40,061 nucleotides of DNA from Paraburkholderia terricola. Its GTDB lineage: Bacteria > Pseudomonadota > Gammaproteobacteria > Burkholderiales > Burkholderiaceae. The notes beneath the pieces were generated by a model that searched no databases, was not told the origin of the DNA, and saw only the letters and a list, made by a program, of their open reading frames with translations. The DNA lies in the NCBI RefSeq assembly GCF_900142195.1, contig NZ_FRAB01000056.1:1-40061 (forward strand), given 5' to 3'. Position numbers and translations under genes: made by a program. Each line of letters starts with the position of its first letter. Position 1 is the stretch's first letter. This document shows positions 7,756 through 15,125 of this stretch, piece after piece.

Positions 7756-9287
7756 CCCGGCGCGATCGAACTCAGCGCACGCTCGCGGCCGGGCGCGCCC
7801 GCAACGACGCCGCGCGTGTAACGCTGCTCGTACGCCGGCTCCAGATAATCGGCGCCGCGCGCGTGGACCTCGTCCGCCTCGCCCGATTCGTATAGCTTGC
7901 ACAGCGCGTATTCACGCGTCGTTTCGAGCAGGAAATACGCCTTGACCGTGCTGTCGAAGGTTGTCATGACGAGGCACTTCGACGCAAGCCCCACCATCGC
8001 CTCCGTCACCTCGTTGCGCGACAGACGCTCGCACGTTGCGATCGCGCAGGCCGCGTCCAGCGAAAAACGCGCCGGAAACACGCCGAGCCGGTGCAGCACG
8101 AGTCGTTCCGTCTCGTCGAGCAGACGGTAGCTCCAGTCGAGCGCCGCGGCCAATGTCTGCTGCCGCGCCGGCGCGGTGCGCCGCCCGCCGGTCAGACAGC
8201 GGAAGCGGTCGTCCATCTCGGACAACAGCTTGCGAATCCCGAACACGCCCGCGCGCGCCGCCGCGAGTTCGAGCGCGAGCGGCACGCCGTCGAGCCGACG
8301 GCAAATCGTCGCGATCATGTCGAGGCTGTCGCGCTCGCTCGTGAAATCGGCATTGAACGCATCGAGCCGCGCAAGAAACAGTCTGACCGAAGCGCACGCG
8401 AGAATGCGCTGCGAGGACGCGTCGACATCCGGCGTATCGAGCGGCGGCACCCAGTAGAACTTTTCGTCGCGGGTGCGCAAGGGTTCGCGGCTCGTCGCGA
8501 GAATGCGGACCTCGGCGCTCGCCTGAACGAGCAGTTCGCACACCGTTGCCGCCGACTCGATCACGTGCTCGCAGTTATCCAGCAGGATCAGCAGCTTGCG
8601 CCCCGCGATCGCGGCGACGAGGGTTTCGGGCGTGAGCGCACCATCGGCATCATCCGCGCCGTCGCCGCGCCGAACGCCCAGCGCTTCGGCGAGCGTGCCG
8701 ACGATGCACTGCCCGCGCTCCACCGAAGCGAGTGCGACGAAGCACACTTCGACGTCCGCGGTCGCTGCGGCCGCCGCGACTACCGCAACCGCGATGGCGA
8801 GCTGCGTCTTGCCGATGCCGCCCGGCCCGAGCAAGGTGACGATCGGCGTGCCCGTCAGCGCGCCGCCGATCTCGGCGATCGCCGCATCGCGCCCGATCAG
8901 CGGCGCATGGCACACCGGCAGGCCGCTCAGTTTTCCGGGTTCCGTGCGGCCGGCGTGGGTGGCGCCGGCGTCGGCCATGCCGAGCGTCGCGCTTTCCTCG
9001 ACCGGCGCGGCCAGGCGATAGCCGCGCCCGGATATCGTGCGGATCACGTCCTTGTCCGCGCCGAAAATCTTCCTGAGCGCCGATAACTGCACGTGAATAT
9101 TGTTTTCCTCGACCACCGACTTCGGCCACACCTCACGCAAAATCTCATCTTTGGTCACGGTCTTTCCTCTCGCCTTGATCAGCAGTTCGAGGATGTCGAA
9201 CGCGCGTGAACCCACCTGAACCAGGTGACCGTCCAGGTAAATCTCGCGCATTTCCAGCGATACGGTAACTCGACCGATTTTTATCAT
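7752..9287 (-). CDS. STAND-type transcription regulator: OmpR-type winged helix plus NB-ARC-like ATPase (short form)
   Basis: A 511-residue regulator. Residues 1-95 form an OmpR/PhoB-type winged-helix DNA-binding domain (conserved GSRAFDILELL, REVWP, SGRGYRL). Residues about 125-440 are a STAND/NB-ARC-like ATPase with Walker A GPGGIGKT (about 154-161), Walker B LLILLDNCEH (about 232-241) and the ATSREPLR sensor motif, followed by a winged-helix-like region. The paralogue at 22067-25084 has the same layout plus about 500 further residues of helical (TPR-like) repeats; here the protein stops just after LETTREYAL and a short tail. That shorter length may be the natural form or an old truncation. 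The first gene of the coupled signalling operon, it probably acts as an ATP-gated transcription regulator. Confidence 0.88.
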   Translation of the reverse strand: MIKIGRVTVSLEMREIYLDGHLVQVGSRAFDILELLIKARGKTVTKDEILREVWPKSVVEENNIHVQLSALRKIFGADKDVIRTISGRGYRLAAPVEESATLGMADAGATHAGRTEPGKLSGLPVCHAPLIGRDAAIAEIGGALTGTPIVTLLGPGGIGKTQLAIAVAVVAAAAATADVEVCFVALASVERGQCIVGTLAEALGVRRGDGADDADGALTPETLVAAIAGRKLLILLDNCEHVIESAATVCELLVQASAEVRILATSREPLRTRDEKFYWVPPLDTPDVDASSQRILACASVRLFLARLDAFNADFTSERDSLDMIATICRRLDGVPLALELAAARAGVFGIRKLLSEMDDRFRCLTGGRRTAPARQQTLAAALDWSYRLLDETERLVLHRLGVFPARFSLDAACAIATCERLSRNEVTEAMVGLASKCLVMTTFDSTVKAYFLLETTREYALCKLYESGEADEVHARGADYLEPAYEQRYTRGVVAGAPGRERALSSIAPG

Positions 9288-9631
9288 GCTGCACTCACGC
9301 CTGGTTGGTTAGCGGAACGGGCACGTTCGAAGACGCCGCCCCGTGCACCCCATGTCGGGGGCGAAGCGCTTGTCGTCAGAAGCATGGTAGGGGGGAATCT
9401 CCTCTGAAACCATTATCCATAGAGATATGACGCCGGCGCTTACCGCACGCTTGTGCTTGCTCTTGTGCCCACGCTTGTGCCCACTCTCGCCTGCGGCGTG
9501 CCGCGAACGGCGCGGATCGCGAGCCGGCAAGCCCTGGCGGCTCGGGCATGCAGCGCGGGCCGCGGCATCACGGCCTGGCATTCACACCTTGGTATAACCC
9601 GATGCGCGCGGGCAGCGGCACGCGTCACGGC
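9288..9631. other. Intergenic region with 12-bp tandem repeats
   Basis: This 344-bp gap precedes the STAND regulator (minus) and follows the small membrane-protein gene. It contains three 12-bp units of the form CTTGTGCYYRCK at 9450-9485. An AT-rich patch around 9405-9430 (ATAATGG on the minus strand) could hold the promoter of the signalling operon, but no convincing -35/-10 pair can be fixed. No coding sequence is supported here. Confidence 0.5.
9450..9485. repeat. Three 12-bp tandem repeats
   Basis: Units are CTTGTGCTTGCT (9450-9461), CTTGTGCCCACG (9462-9473) and CTTGTGCCCACT (9474-9485). They lie 163-198 bp upstream of the STAND regulator start, within the presumed promoter region. Confidence 0.8.
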
Positions 9632-10099
9632 TCACGCCTCGTCGGGATAGATGCCGGCCGACACGAGGCAAACGAACGCGCTCGCCTTCAACACGCATTC
9701 CACCGAAGATAGAACGAAGCCCAGCGGGAACACCCGGTATTCGGCAGGCAGCCCGAACGCCACCGCCATCAATCCGATCGTGCACAGAAACGCGTAGACG
9801 ATCCGCGCCGCGCGGTTTCCGGCCAGAACGAAACCGACCAGCGCCACCCACAGCAGCTTGGCGACGATGCACGCGGCCGCCTCGCTCGCCGAGCGGCTCG
9901 CCCAGACTTCGAACGGCAACTCGCACAGCGACCACACGCCCGTGGCGATCACGACGAAGCGGGTCCAGCGTCCGAGAGCCAGCTGCGGGGCCGGCATAGC
10001 GCGCGCGTGCGGATCGTGCAGCGCGGCGCGGTTCGTCCGCGTCCACAATCCCAACTCGCCGCCGTTCATCTCATGGTGTGACTCGTTCACATATCGCAT
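9632..10099 (-). CDS. Hypothetical four-helix membrane protein
   Basis: A 155-residue protein that I do not recognise. After a hydrophilic N-terminus (about 1-44) it has four likely membrane segments at roughly 46-66, 76-94, 98-118 and 124-148, and ends YPDEA. The start at 10099 (MRYVNE) is chosen because GGAG lies about seven bases upstream; the open frame runs further upstream but without matching coding character. It appears to be a single-gene transcript: the terminator of the DUF3331 gene lies upstream and the repeat-containing region downstream. It is probably a cytoplasmic-membrane protein of unknown function. Confidence 0.7.
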   Translation of the reverse strand: MRYVNESHHEMNGGELGLWTRTNRAALHDPHARAMPAPQLALGRWTRFVVIATGVWSLCELPFEVWASRSASEAAACIVAKLLWVALVGFVLAGNRAARIVYAFLCTIGLMAVAFGLPAEYRVFPLGFVLSSVECVLKASAFVCLVSAGIYPDEA

Positions 10100-10357
10100 C
10101 GTCGTTCTCCGGTTTTCTTGCGGACGGGTCTTCGTGCGTTCGCGCAGCGGCCCACGTTCGACACCATTATTCGGCGACGCGACTCGCCGGGCTTTCGAAT
10201 CGTCCGCGAGGTTTCGTAAATGCACGGCGCGCCGCCACGCGCATGGCGCGGCGCGCGCGTCCGCCAGCGTGCGAATCGGCAACAGCGGGGCATTTGAACA
10301 AGTGCCGCGCGCGACCCGAGCCCATGCTTGAGCCTCATGTCGAAGCCGGAGCCCACC

Positions 10358-10490
10358 ATGCATGTCAGTGACGTACTCGATCTGTCGCGCGCGCAGTTCG
10401 CGATGACGGCGATCTTCCACATCCTGTGGCCGATTCCGACGATCAGTCTGTCGGCCTTTCTCGTGCTGATCGAAGTACTGTGGCTCGGAG
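10358..10490 (+). pseudogene. cydA: Remnant of cytochrome bd ubiquinol oxidase subunit I (N-terminal helix only)
   Basis: The plus strand encodes VSDVLDLSRAQFAMTAIFH followed by ILWPIPTISLSAFLVLIEV and LWLG. This matches the start of cytochrome bd oxidase subunit I: the first transmembrane helix, with the His that ligates a haem in the family (FHILWP) still present. Full-length CydA is about 450-530 residues; similarity here stops after about 45 residues at GAGR. The frame then runs only to a stop at 10580-10582 through the hairpin of the DUF3331 terminator. No further cydA, cydB or cydX sequence follows. This is best read as a relic of a deleted operon. A short expressed membrane peptide cannot be excluded. 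Confidence 0.7.
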
Positions 10491-10524
10491 CCGGGCGAAT
10501 GAGGGAAGCAGGCGCGGCGGCAAG

Positions 10525-10571
10525 TAAAAATGCGCCGGCCGTCGATGCGATTTCGCATGGACGGCCGGCGC
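10525..10571 (-). terminator. Strong intrinsic terminator after the first DUF3331 gene
   Basis: Arms 10532-10543 (GCGCCGGCCGTC) and 10560-10571 are perfect reverse complements. The stem continues inside with ATGCG/CGCAT after a single G-G mismatch, giving a long hairpin. On the minus strand it is followed directly by ATTTTTAC (T-run at 10526-10530). It begins 44 bp after the stop of the DUF3331 gene at 10615. It is the clearest intrinsic terminator in the window. Confidence 0.85.
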
Positions 10572-10614
10572 GGGTAGCGTGAGCGCCGATGTCGCGGCGC
10601 TCGAGCGGACAAGT

Positions 10615-11031
10615 TCAGAGCGTGTCGGCTTCGTGCAGCACCGAGCGCAGAATCATCGCGCCGGTGTTCAACGGCGCGGGACGGCACGGACGCGGCTTGT
10701 AGATCGCATCGCCCGGCCGGATCGCACGGCCGCTCATCGCGCACACGCCGGCCATGCGCGCGCGGCAGGCGTGCCACACCTGGTCGCCATAGGAGCAATG
10801 GGTGGAGTCGCGCCACGCGATCGTCGCGGTGGATTGCGAAGGCCGGTCGATCAGTTGCACCTGAACGTCGCTGCGCGCGCTCATGAACGGCGGCATCGCG
10901 CCTTTGCGTGGGCGCCCCGCCGCCAGCGCGGCAATTTCGGCCACGCCGGAATCAGGCGCCCCGGACAAGACCGACAACAGACCGATGGTTCGTATCCACG
11001 GATCGTCGCTGCATTTCGCATTCGCCTGCAT
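10615..11031 (-). CDS. DUF3331-family protein (copy 1)
   Basis: A 138-residue cytoplasmic protein of the DUF3331 family, which is typical of Burkholderiaceae and has no assigned function. The conserved core is visible: YGDQVWHACRARMAGVCAMSG, then RPGDAIYKPR and LNTGAMIL near the C-terminus. The two conserved cysteines in CRARxxGxCxxSG may hint at a metal or redox site (inference). The start at 11031 (MQANAKC) is supported by a GGAGA sequence; a longer open frame upstream is shadow sequence of the AraC gene. A paralogue lies at 25281-25805, also near a STAND regulator. A strong terminator follows. Confidence 0.83.
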   Translation of the reverse strand: MQANAKCSDDPWIRTIGLLSVLSGAPDSGVAEIAALAAGRPRKGAMPPFMSARSDVQVQLIDRPSQSTATIAWRDSTHCSYGDQVWHACRARMAGVCAMSGRAIRPGDAIYKPRPCRPAPLNTGAMILRSVLHEADTL

Positions 11032-11158
11032 GTTCGCTCTCCAGTTTCCAGAAATCGGGTTGATGGTCGAGGCCGTCGCGCGACGCCGCGTCATCGGACT
11101 GCCGCAAGAAGGTTTCGCTGACCGCGAGAAACGCATGAATCCGCTCACCGATCGACAT
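10952..11158 (-). CDS. Small ORF between the AraC regulator and DUF3331 (uncertain)
   Basis: A 68-codon frame starting MSIGERIHAFLAVSETF. It overlaps the 3' end of the AraC gene by 14 bp and the 5' end of the DUF3331 gene by 80 bp. GGAGG lies ten bases before the ATG. The first 45 residues look like protein (charged, amphipathic), while the last 20 look like frame shadow of DUF3331. It could be a translated coupling ORF or the front of a gene whose end has been lost by frameshift. I do not recognise a family. Confidence 0.3.
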   Translation of the reverse strand: MSIGERIHAFLAVSETFLRQSDDAASRDGLDHQPDFWKLESEHAGECEMQRRSVDTNHRSVVGLVRGA

Positions 11159-12098
11159 GGACCCGGGTCCTCCAGCAATACGGCGTATCGCCGACCAGGC
11201 GCTTGAACACCGTCGTAAAGTGAGCCTGGGTGCGAAAGCCGCAACTCAAGGCGACGTCGAGCACTTTGTGTTTCGGTTCGAGCAACAGGCGCTGGGCGTG
11301 TTCGATGCGCCGGCGCACCAGATATTCGTGCGGGCGCATGCCCGTCGCGACGCGAAACTGCGAAGCGAAATGCATTCGCGTGAGTCCCGCGCTGTGCGCG
11401 ATATCCTCGAGTCCGATCGGCTCGGCGAGATGCGCGTCGATGAATTCGACGGCGCGGTTCAGCCGCCATGAAGGCAACGCGAGGGCCGCGCGAGTCTCAC
11501 GCCTCGCCTCGCCGAAGTGGCGCGCCACCACGCGCGAGACGATCGCGAGGCCGACGCTCTCGGCGAACACCTTGCCGAGCACGGCGTCGTCCGACTGCGA
11601 TACGGCGAGCGCCTGCCCCAGCCGTTCCAGCGCCGGATCGCGCACGAGCCGCGGCTCGTCGATACGTATTTCACCGGCATGCGGACGACCGAAGCGGTCT
11701 TCGTAACACTCGGCGAGCACCTGTTGCGAGACGAACAGATGCAGCACGTCGGCGGGCGATTCGAATACGGCGCTGCACGGCACCCTGGGCGCGGTGATCT
11801 GCGCGGCCCCCGCGCCGAGCCGGCCGTGAACCAGCGTGCGCCCGGCGTGGGCAAAGGTCAGCGAGGTGCACTTGAGGTTCACCGCGATGCAGTGATGCGC
11901 CGCGCTGCCGGCGCTGGCGACCGCGAGCGGAGCGCAATCGTTGTGAATCCAGCGCGACACGACGAGATCGCGCGGCGGCGCGCCGGCGTCGGCATGCGCG
12001 GGAGAGCGCCATTGACGCTCGATGCCGATCGGGCTTGCCCGGTCGTCGTGAACGGCATGCGGGGCGGGTTCGGCATACAAAGGCAGCGGGCTGAGCAT
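11145..12098 (-). CDS. AraC-family transcription regulator
   Basis: A 317-residue regulator. The N-terminal two-thirds (about 1-205) is a variable ligand-binding or dimerisation region of the type found in AraS/XylS-like proteins. The C-terminus (about 212-312) is the double helix-turn-helix AraC domain: LNRAVEFIDAHLAEPIGLED at its start, AHSAGLTRMHFASQFRVATG for the first recognition helix, and DVALSCGFRTQAHFTTVFKR for the second, with the family PxxYR-like end replaced by TPYCWR. It is complete. The downstream small ORF overlaps its 3' end. Target genes are unknown; the neighbouring DUF3331 gene in the same direction may be co-transcribed. Confidence 0.92.
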   Translation of the reverse strand: MLSPLPLYAEPAPHAVHDDRASPIGIERQWRSPAHADAGAPPRDLVVSRWIHNDCAPLAVASAGSAAHHCIAVNLKCTSLTFAHAGRTLVHGRLGAGAAQITAPRVPCSAVFESPADVLHLFVSQQVLAECYEDRFGRPHAGEIRIDEPRLVRDPALERLGQALAVSQSDDAVLGKVFAESVGLAIVSRVVARHFGEARRETRAALALPSWRLNRAVEFIDAHLAEPIGLEDIAHSAGLTRMHFASQFRVATGMRPHEYLVRRRIEHAQRLLLEPKHKVLDVALSCGFRTQAHFTTVFKRLVGDTPYCWRTRVHVDR

Positions 12099-12461
12099 GG
12101 TTTAGCCATCCGATACAGTGGTGATGCAACGCCCCGAAAGACAGGCGCCGCGATAACTCCACGGTAACGCACCGCAAACCCGTCAACCAGCCTACATACG
12201 GTTGCCCGAAACGACCAATGGTAGGGCCGACTCATATCTAGGTTTAATCATGCCGCCGGGCGTGACACGGCACGCCGCGGCCTGCCGGCCACGGGCATGG
12301 AGAAAGTGAAATGCGTGAGCGGTGCTGCTTCGATCCGAAGCGAAGGCGCGGGTCGGCGGCGCGTCGTCGTAAGCCATGTGGCGCAAGCGGATGAAACGCG
12401 AGGGTTTCGCTGCCGCGCTATCCGGCGGGCCGCGCACTCGACTGCGTGGTGAACTGCGCGC
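12099..12461. other. Intergenic region upstream of the AraC gene
   Basis: A 363-bp stretch between the AraC start and the stop of the FixJ-type regulator. It should hold the AraC promoter, and contains an AT-richer patch around 12225-12250 (CATATCTAGGTTTAATCATG). I see no clear terminator after the FixJ gene and no gene. Confidence 0.5.
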
Positions 12462-13133
12462 TCAGCCGCGCGCGGCGCGCGCCACGGGCACCGAGGTGAT
12501 GCCCAATGCCTCGGCCTTCAGCACGAAGTCGGCGAGCGAGCGGGCGCCCATCTTCCTCATGGCCTGGCCGCGATGGATCTTCACGGTGATTTCGCTGAGG
12601 TTCATCTCGGCCGCGATCTGCTTGTTCATCAACCCCGTCACGACGAAGCCCATGACCTCGCGCTCGCGCGGCGTCAGCGATTCGTAGCAGCGGCGCAGAT
12701 CCGCGACCGAGCGGCTCGCCTCGCGCCGCGCCGCGTCGGTGGCGAGCGCCTGCTCGACCGCGTCCAGCATGTCCTGGTCGCGAAACGGCTTGGCCAGGAA
12801 ATCCTGCGCGCCCGCCTTCATCGCCTTCACGGTCATCGCGATGTCGCCGTGCCCGGTCATGAAAACGATCGGCAAGCCGAGCCGCGCCGCCGTGACCTGT
12901 TCCTGCACGACAAGGCCGCTTTGTCCTTTCAGGCGAACGTCGAGCACGAGGCAGCTCGGCACGTCGGGCATCTCGAACGCGAGAAACTCCTGCGCGGAAG
13001 CAAAGATCTCGACCTTCAGCCCGACCGAGCGCAACAGCCGGCGCAAGGATTCGCGCATCGACTCGTCGTCGTCCACCACGTAGACCACGGCATCGCCATT
13101 ATCGGTTTCGTTGCTTTCCACCTCGTTCCTCAT
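12462..13133 (-). CDS. FixJ/NarL-type response regulator
   Basis: A 223-residue two-domain regulator. The receiver (about 15-130) has acidic residues D21-D23, phospho-acceptor D65 in LVLDVRL, T94 in MTGHGD and K116 in AKPF. The C-terminal LuxR-type helix-turn-helix (about 155-215) shows LTPREREVMGFVVTGLMNKQ, then AAEMNLSEITVKIHRG, typical of FixJ, TodT and StyR-like regulators. No histidine kinase is adjacent; the hybrid kinase at 1665-7262 has a FixL-like HEINQPL box and could be its partner (inference). The start at 13133 is chosen from where receiver similarity begins; no good ribosome-binding site is visible. A 10-bp-period direct repeat and a 7-bp inverted repeat lie upstream. Confidence 0.92.
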   Translation of the reverse strand: MRNEVESNETDNGDAVVYVVDDDESMRESLRRLLRSVGLKVEIFASAQEFLAFEMPDVPSCLVLDVRLKGQSGLVVQEQVTAARLGLPIVFMTGHGDIAMTVKAMKAGAQDFLAKPFRDQDMLDAVEQALATDAARREASRSVADLRRCYESLTPREREVMGFVVTGLMNKQIAAEMNLSEITVKIHRGQAMRKMGARSLADFVLKAEALGITSVPVARAARG

Positions 13134-13268
13134 ACGGTCGCTGTCGTTGGACGGACAGGTAAAACGCGGCACGCGTTCTCGGGATCGTTCGTGACCATGA
13201 ACGGCGGCGATCCCAAGCCGCGCGCGACGAGCGCCGGCGTACAAAAACGGAACGAAGCGGCGCGGACC

Positions 13269-13285
13269 TGATGTGATGCACATCA
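13269..13285. promoter_or_regulatory. Inverted repeat upstream of the FixJ-type regulator
   Basis: TGATGTG-ATG-CACATCA is a perfect 7-bp dyad with a 3-bp centre, 136-152 bp upstream of the regulator start. Its form suits a dimeric repressor or activator. The protein that binds is unknown. Confidence 0.45.
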
Positions 13286-13310
13286 TGCGCGAGCCCGCGT
13301 CGATGCGGTA

Positions 13311-13326
13311 CTTAACTTATCTTAAT
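13311..13326. promoter_or_regulatory. CTTAAC-N4-CTTAAT direct repeat upstream of the FixJ-type gene
   Basis: CTTAAC (13311-13316) and CTTAAT (13321-13326) are spaced exactly 10 bp apart, 178 bp upstream of the regulator start. Read toward the gene (minus strand) it is ATTAAG-N4-GTTAAG. The same arrangement occurs before the HD gene and before the isochorismatase-like gene. It is a candidate binding site for a shared regulator, possibly the FixJ-type protein itself (autoregulation). Confidence 0.5.
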
Positions 13327-13342
13327 CGCACAAACGCACCCG

Positions 13343-13368
13343 CCCCTGCTTGTCTAGACAGGCAGGGG
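13343..13368. other. 26-bp near-perfect palindrome
   Basis: CCCCTGCT-TGTCTAGACA-GGCAGGGG is a dyad around CTAG with a single T/G mismatch pair (a wobble in RNA). It lies between the PRC-barrel gene and the FixJ-type regulator, just downstream of a second hairpin. It may be part of the transcription end of the PRC-barrel gene or an operator. No T-run follows on the minus strand. Confidence 0.5.
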
Positions 13369-13384
13369 CCGATGCTTTCCTGAA

Positions 13385-13411
13385 CCACGGGCTCGCGCGG
13401 CAAGCCCGTGG
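13385..13411 (-). terminator. Hairpin downstream of the PRC-barrel gene
   Basis: CCACGGGCT (13385-13393) and AGCCCGTGG (13403-13411) form a perfect 9-bp stem with a 9-nt loop, beginning 14 bp after the PRC-barrel stop. There is only a weak T-containing stretch after it, so it is a possible, not certain, terminator. Confidence 0.4.
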
Positions 13412-13424
13412 CGCGGTCATCGCT

Positions 13425-13862
13425 TCAATGGTGGCCGAAGTCCTTGCGTGCGATCGGAACGGTGCGCACCTTCGTATACCTGAACGCCGGAATCGACTTG
13501 AGCGCGTCGCGCGTGGCGCCGGCCCAGACGAGCTTGCCGCTCACATAATCGAGTTGCGACATCGGCACCGCCACGTCGTGCTGCGAGACGCCGAGAAACT
13601 GATGGGCCGCCACGATGGCGAACGACACGGCGTTATCCGGCGCGATGATGATGTCGTGCAGCACGCCGACCTTCTCGCCGCTGTCGTTATAGATCGCCTT
13701 GCCGAGCAGGCTTTTCTTCGCGCTCCAGCCTTCGACGATCAGTTGATCCTGTTCGACCGACACGCCGATGGTCTGCGCACCCGCCACCTGCGCGCTGGCC
13801 GGCTGGCAGAGCGCACCGAACGCCGACGCCGCCAGAAATACGATTGCCCACTTTGCCTTCAT
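13425..13862 (-). CDS. Exported PRC-barrel domain protein
   Basis: A 145-residue protein with a classic signal peptide (MKAKWAIVFLAASAFGALC, cleavage likely after ASA near residue 24). The mature part is a PRC-barrel-like domain (about 45-125; KSLLGKAIYNDSGEKVGVLH, then the APDNAVSFAIV strand and a DVAVPMSQL strand). PRC barrels are small beta-barrel adaptor domains; exported forms are common in proteobacteria and are often stress-induced, with no defined activity. The start is supported by GGAGAAG upstream. It is transcribed alone toward the FixJ-type regulator and followed by two hairpins. Confidence 0.88.
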   Translation of the reverse strand: MKAKWAIVFLAASAFGALCQPASAQVAGAQTIGVSVEQDQLIVEGWSAKKSLLGKAIYNDSGEKVGVLHDIIIAPDNAVSFAIVAAHQFLGVSQHDVAVPMSQLDYVSGKLVWAGATRDALKSIPAFRYTKVRTVPIARKDFGHH

Positions 13863-13934
13863 GATGTTCTTCTCCAGATGAGTTGATTCGAACCGATGGT
13901 CGGCAACACGGTGACGGCGCGGCCGGCGTGATCC

Positions 13935-13954
13935 GCCGATATCTGCCGATATCT
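13935..13954. repeat. Two 10-bp tandem repeats upstream of the PRC-barrel gene
   Basis: GCCGATATCT occurs twice in tandem (13935-13944, 13945-13954), 73-92 bp upstream of the PRC-barrel start. The position suits an operator or upstream promoter element. Confidence 0.6.
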
Positions 13955-14048
13955 GCCTACGCGCCCTGCCTGTGTCGCGCTGTTGAACACTGTGGGCCAG
14001 TTCGCGGCGCGCCGTTTTCCAATTCGCACGATCGCAGCGCGTGCCGGT

Positions 14049-15041
14049 TCACGACGCCGCGCCTGTGCCCTCGGCAGCAGCGGATTGACCGGCCCGCGGC
14101 TTCAAGGTCACCGTGCAGGTCATGCCGGTCGCGAGCTTGATGCCGGCCGGAATCCGGTCCAGATGCACCCGCACCGGCACCCGTTGAGCCAGCCGCACCC
14201 ACGTGAAAATCGGATTGACGTCCGCGAGCAGATCGCCGTTGCTGGTCGGGTTGTCGCGATCGGCGATGCCGCTCGCGAGACTGTCGACGTGCCCGTGAAT
14301 CTCCTCGCCGCCCGACAGCAGCCGCACCACGGCCTGATCGCCGACCTGCACGTTGGGCAGCTTGGTCTCCTCGAAATACGCATAGACCCAGAACGAGTGC
14401 GAGTCGATCAGCGCCATGCGCGCGACGCCCGCCGTGGCGAAATCGCCGGGATACAGGTTCAGGTTGGTGATGAAGCCGTCGGCGGGCGCGCGCACTTCGC
14501 TGCGCGCGAGGTTGAGCGCCGCCGTCTGTTGTGCGACCACGGCGGCCTTGTACATGGCTTCGGCGGCGCTGTAGGCAGCCACGTCGGCGGCATACGCGGA
14601 CTGCGACTGCCGCGCGAGCGAGGCCGCATCGGCACGGCTTTCGTCGGAGATCACGTCGCCGCCCAGATTCGCCCGGCGCGCCGCCTGCGCGCGCTTCATC
14701 GCGAAGTCGGTTTCGCTGCCCGCCACGCGCGCCCGCGCCTGCGCCATTTGCGCCCGCGCCCGCTCGAGGTCCGCGTCGGCTTGCGCCACCGCATAGCGGA
14801 AACGGGCCGGGTCGAGCACGAACAGGATGTCGCCCTGGCGAACCGGTTGGTTGTCTTTCACGCGCACTTCGCTGACGAGGCCCGACACGTCGGTCGCGAC
14901 CTGCACCACGTTCGCGCGGACGCGGCCGTCGCGGGTCCACGGCGCGTACATATAGTCGAGCCACAGCAGGCGCACCAGCACGATCGCCACCAGCAAAAGC
15001 GTGAGGGTGACAAGCGCGCGCAGGAGGGATTGCGTTTTCAT
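14049..15041 (-). CDS. HlyD/AaeA-type membrane fusion protein of an efflux pump
   Basis: A 330-residue periplasmic adaptor. A single N-terminal membrane anchor (about 7-27; LLRALVTLTLLLVAIVLVRL) is followed by the first half of a lipoyl/biotinyl domain (NVVQVATDVSGLVSEVRVKD), a helical hairpin (about 90-190, Ala/Gln/Arg-rich coiled coil), the second lipoyl half (VRAPADGFITNLNLYPGDFA) and a beta-barrel domain. This organisation is that of AaeA/EmrA-type adaptors, which link an inner-membrane pump to an outer-membrane channel. Fourth and last gene of the pump set, 84 bp after DUF1656. With FUSC and DUF1656 it matches the AaeXAB aromatic carboxylic acid efflux type (family knowledge); the substrate here is unknown. 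Confidence 0.93.
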   Translation of the reverse strand: MKTQSLLRALVTLTLLLVAIVLVRLLWLDYMYAPWTRDGRVRANVVQVATDVSGLVSEVRVKDNQPVRQGDILFVLDPARFRYAVAQADADLERARAQMAQARARVAGSETDFAMKRAQAARRANLGGDVISDESRADAASLARQSQSAYAADVAAYSAAEAMYKAAVVAQQTAALNLARSEVRAPADGFITNLNLYPGDFATAGVARMALIDSHSFWVYAYFEETKLPNVQVGDQAVVRLLSGGEEIHGHVDSLASGIADRDNPTSNGDLLADVNPIFTWVRLAQRVPVRVHLDRIPAGIKLATGMTCTVTLKPRAGQSAAAEGTGAAS

Positions 15042-15125
15042 CTTCTATGCTTGAGCGTTAAGTGCGGTGAGCCTTCGGAGCGTTGCTGGGAGCCTCGCTT
15101 GGGCACGCGTGCAGGCGCGCGGGAT

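Noticed and set aside
12192..12437. Minus-strand frame of 81 codons between the AraC and FixJ genes
   Set aside because: No ribosome-binding site, no domain, and an amino-acid composition like random high-GC sequence.
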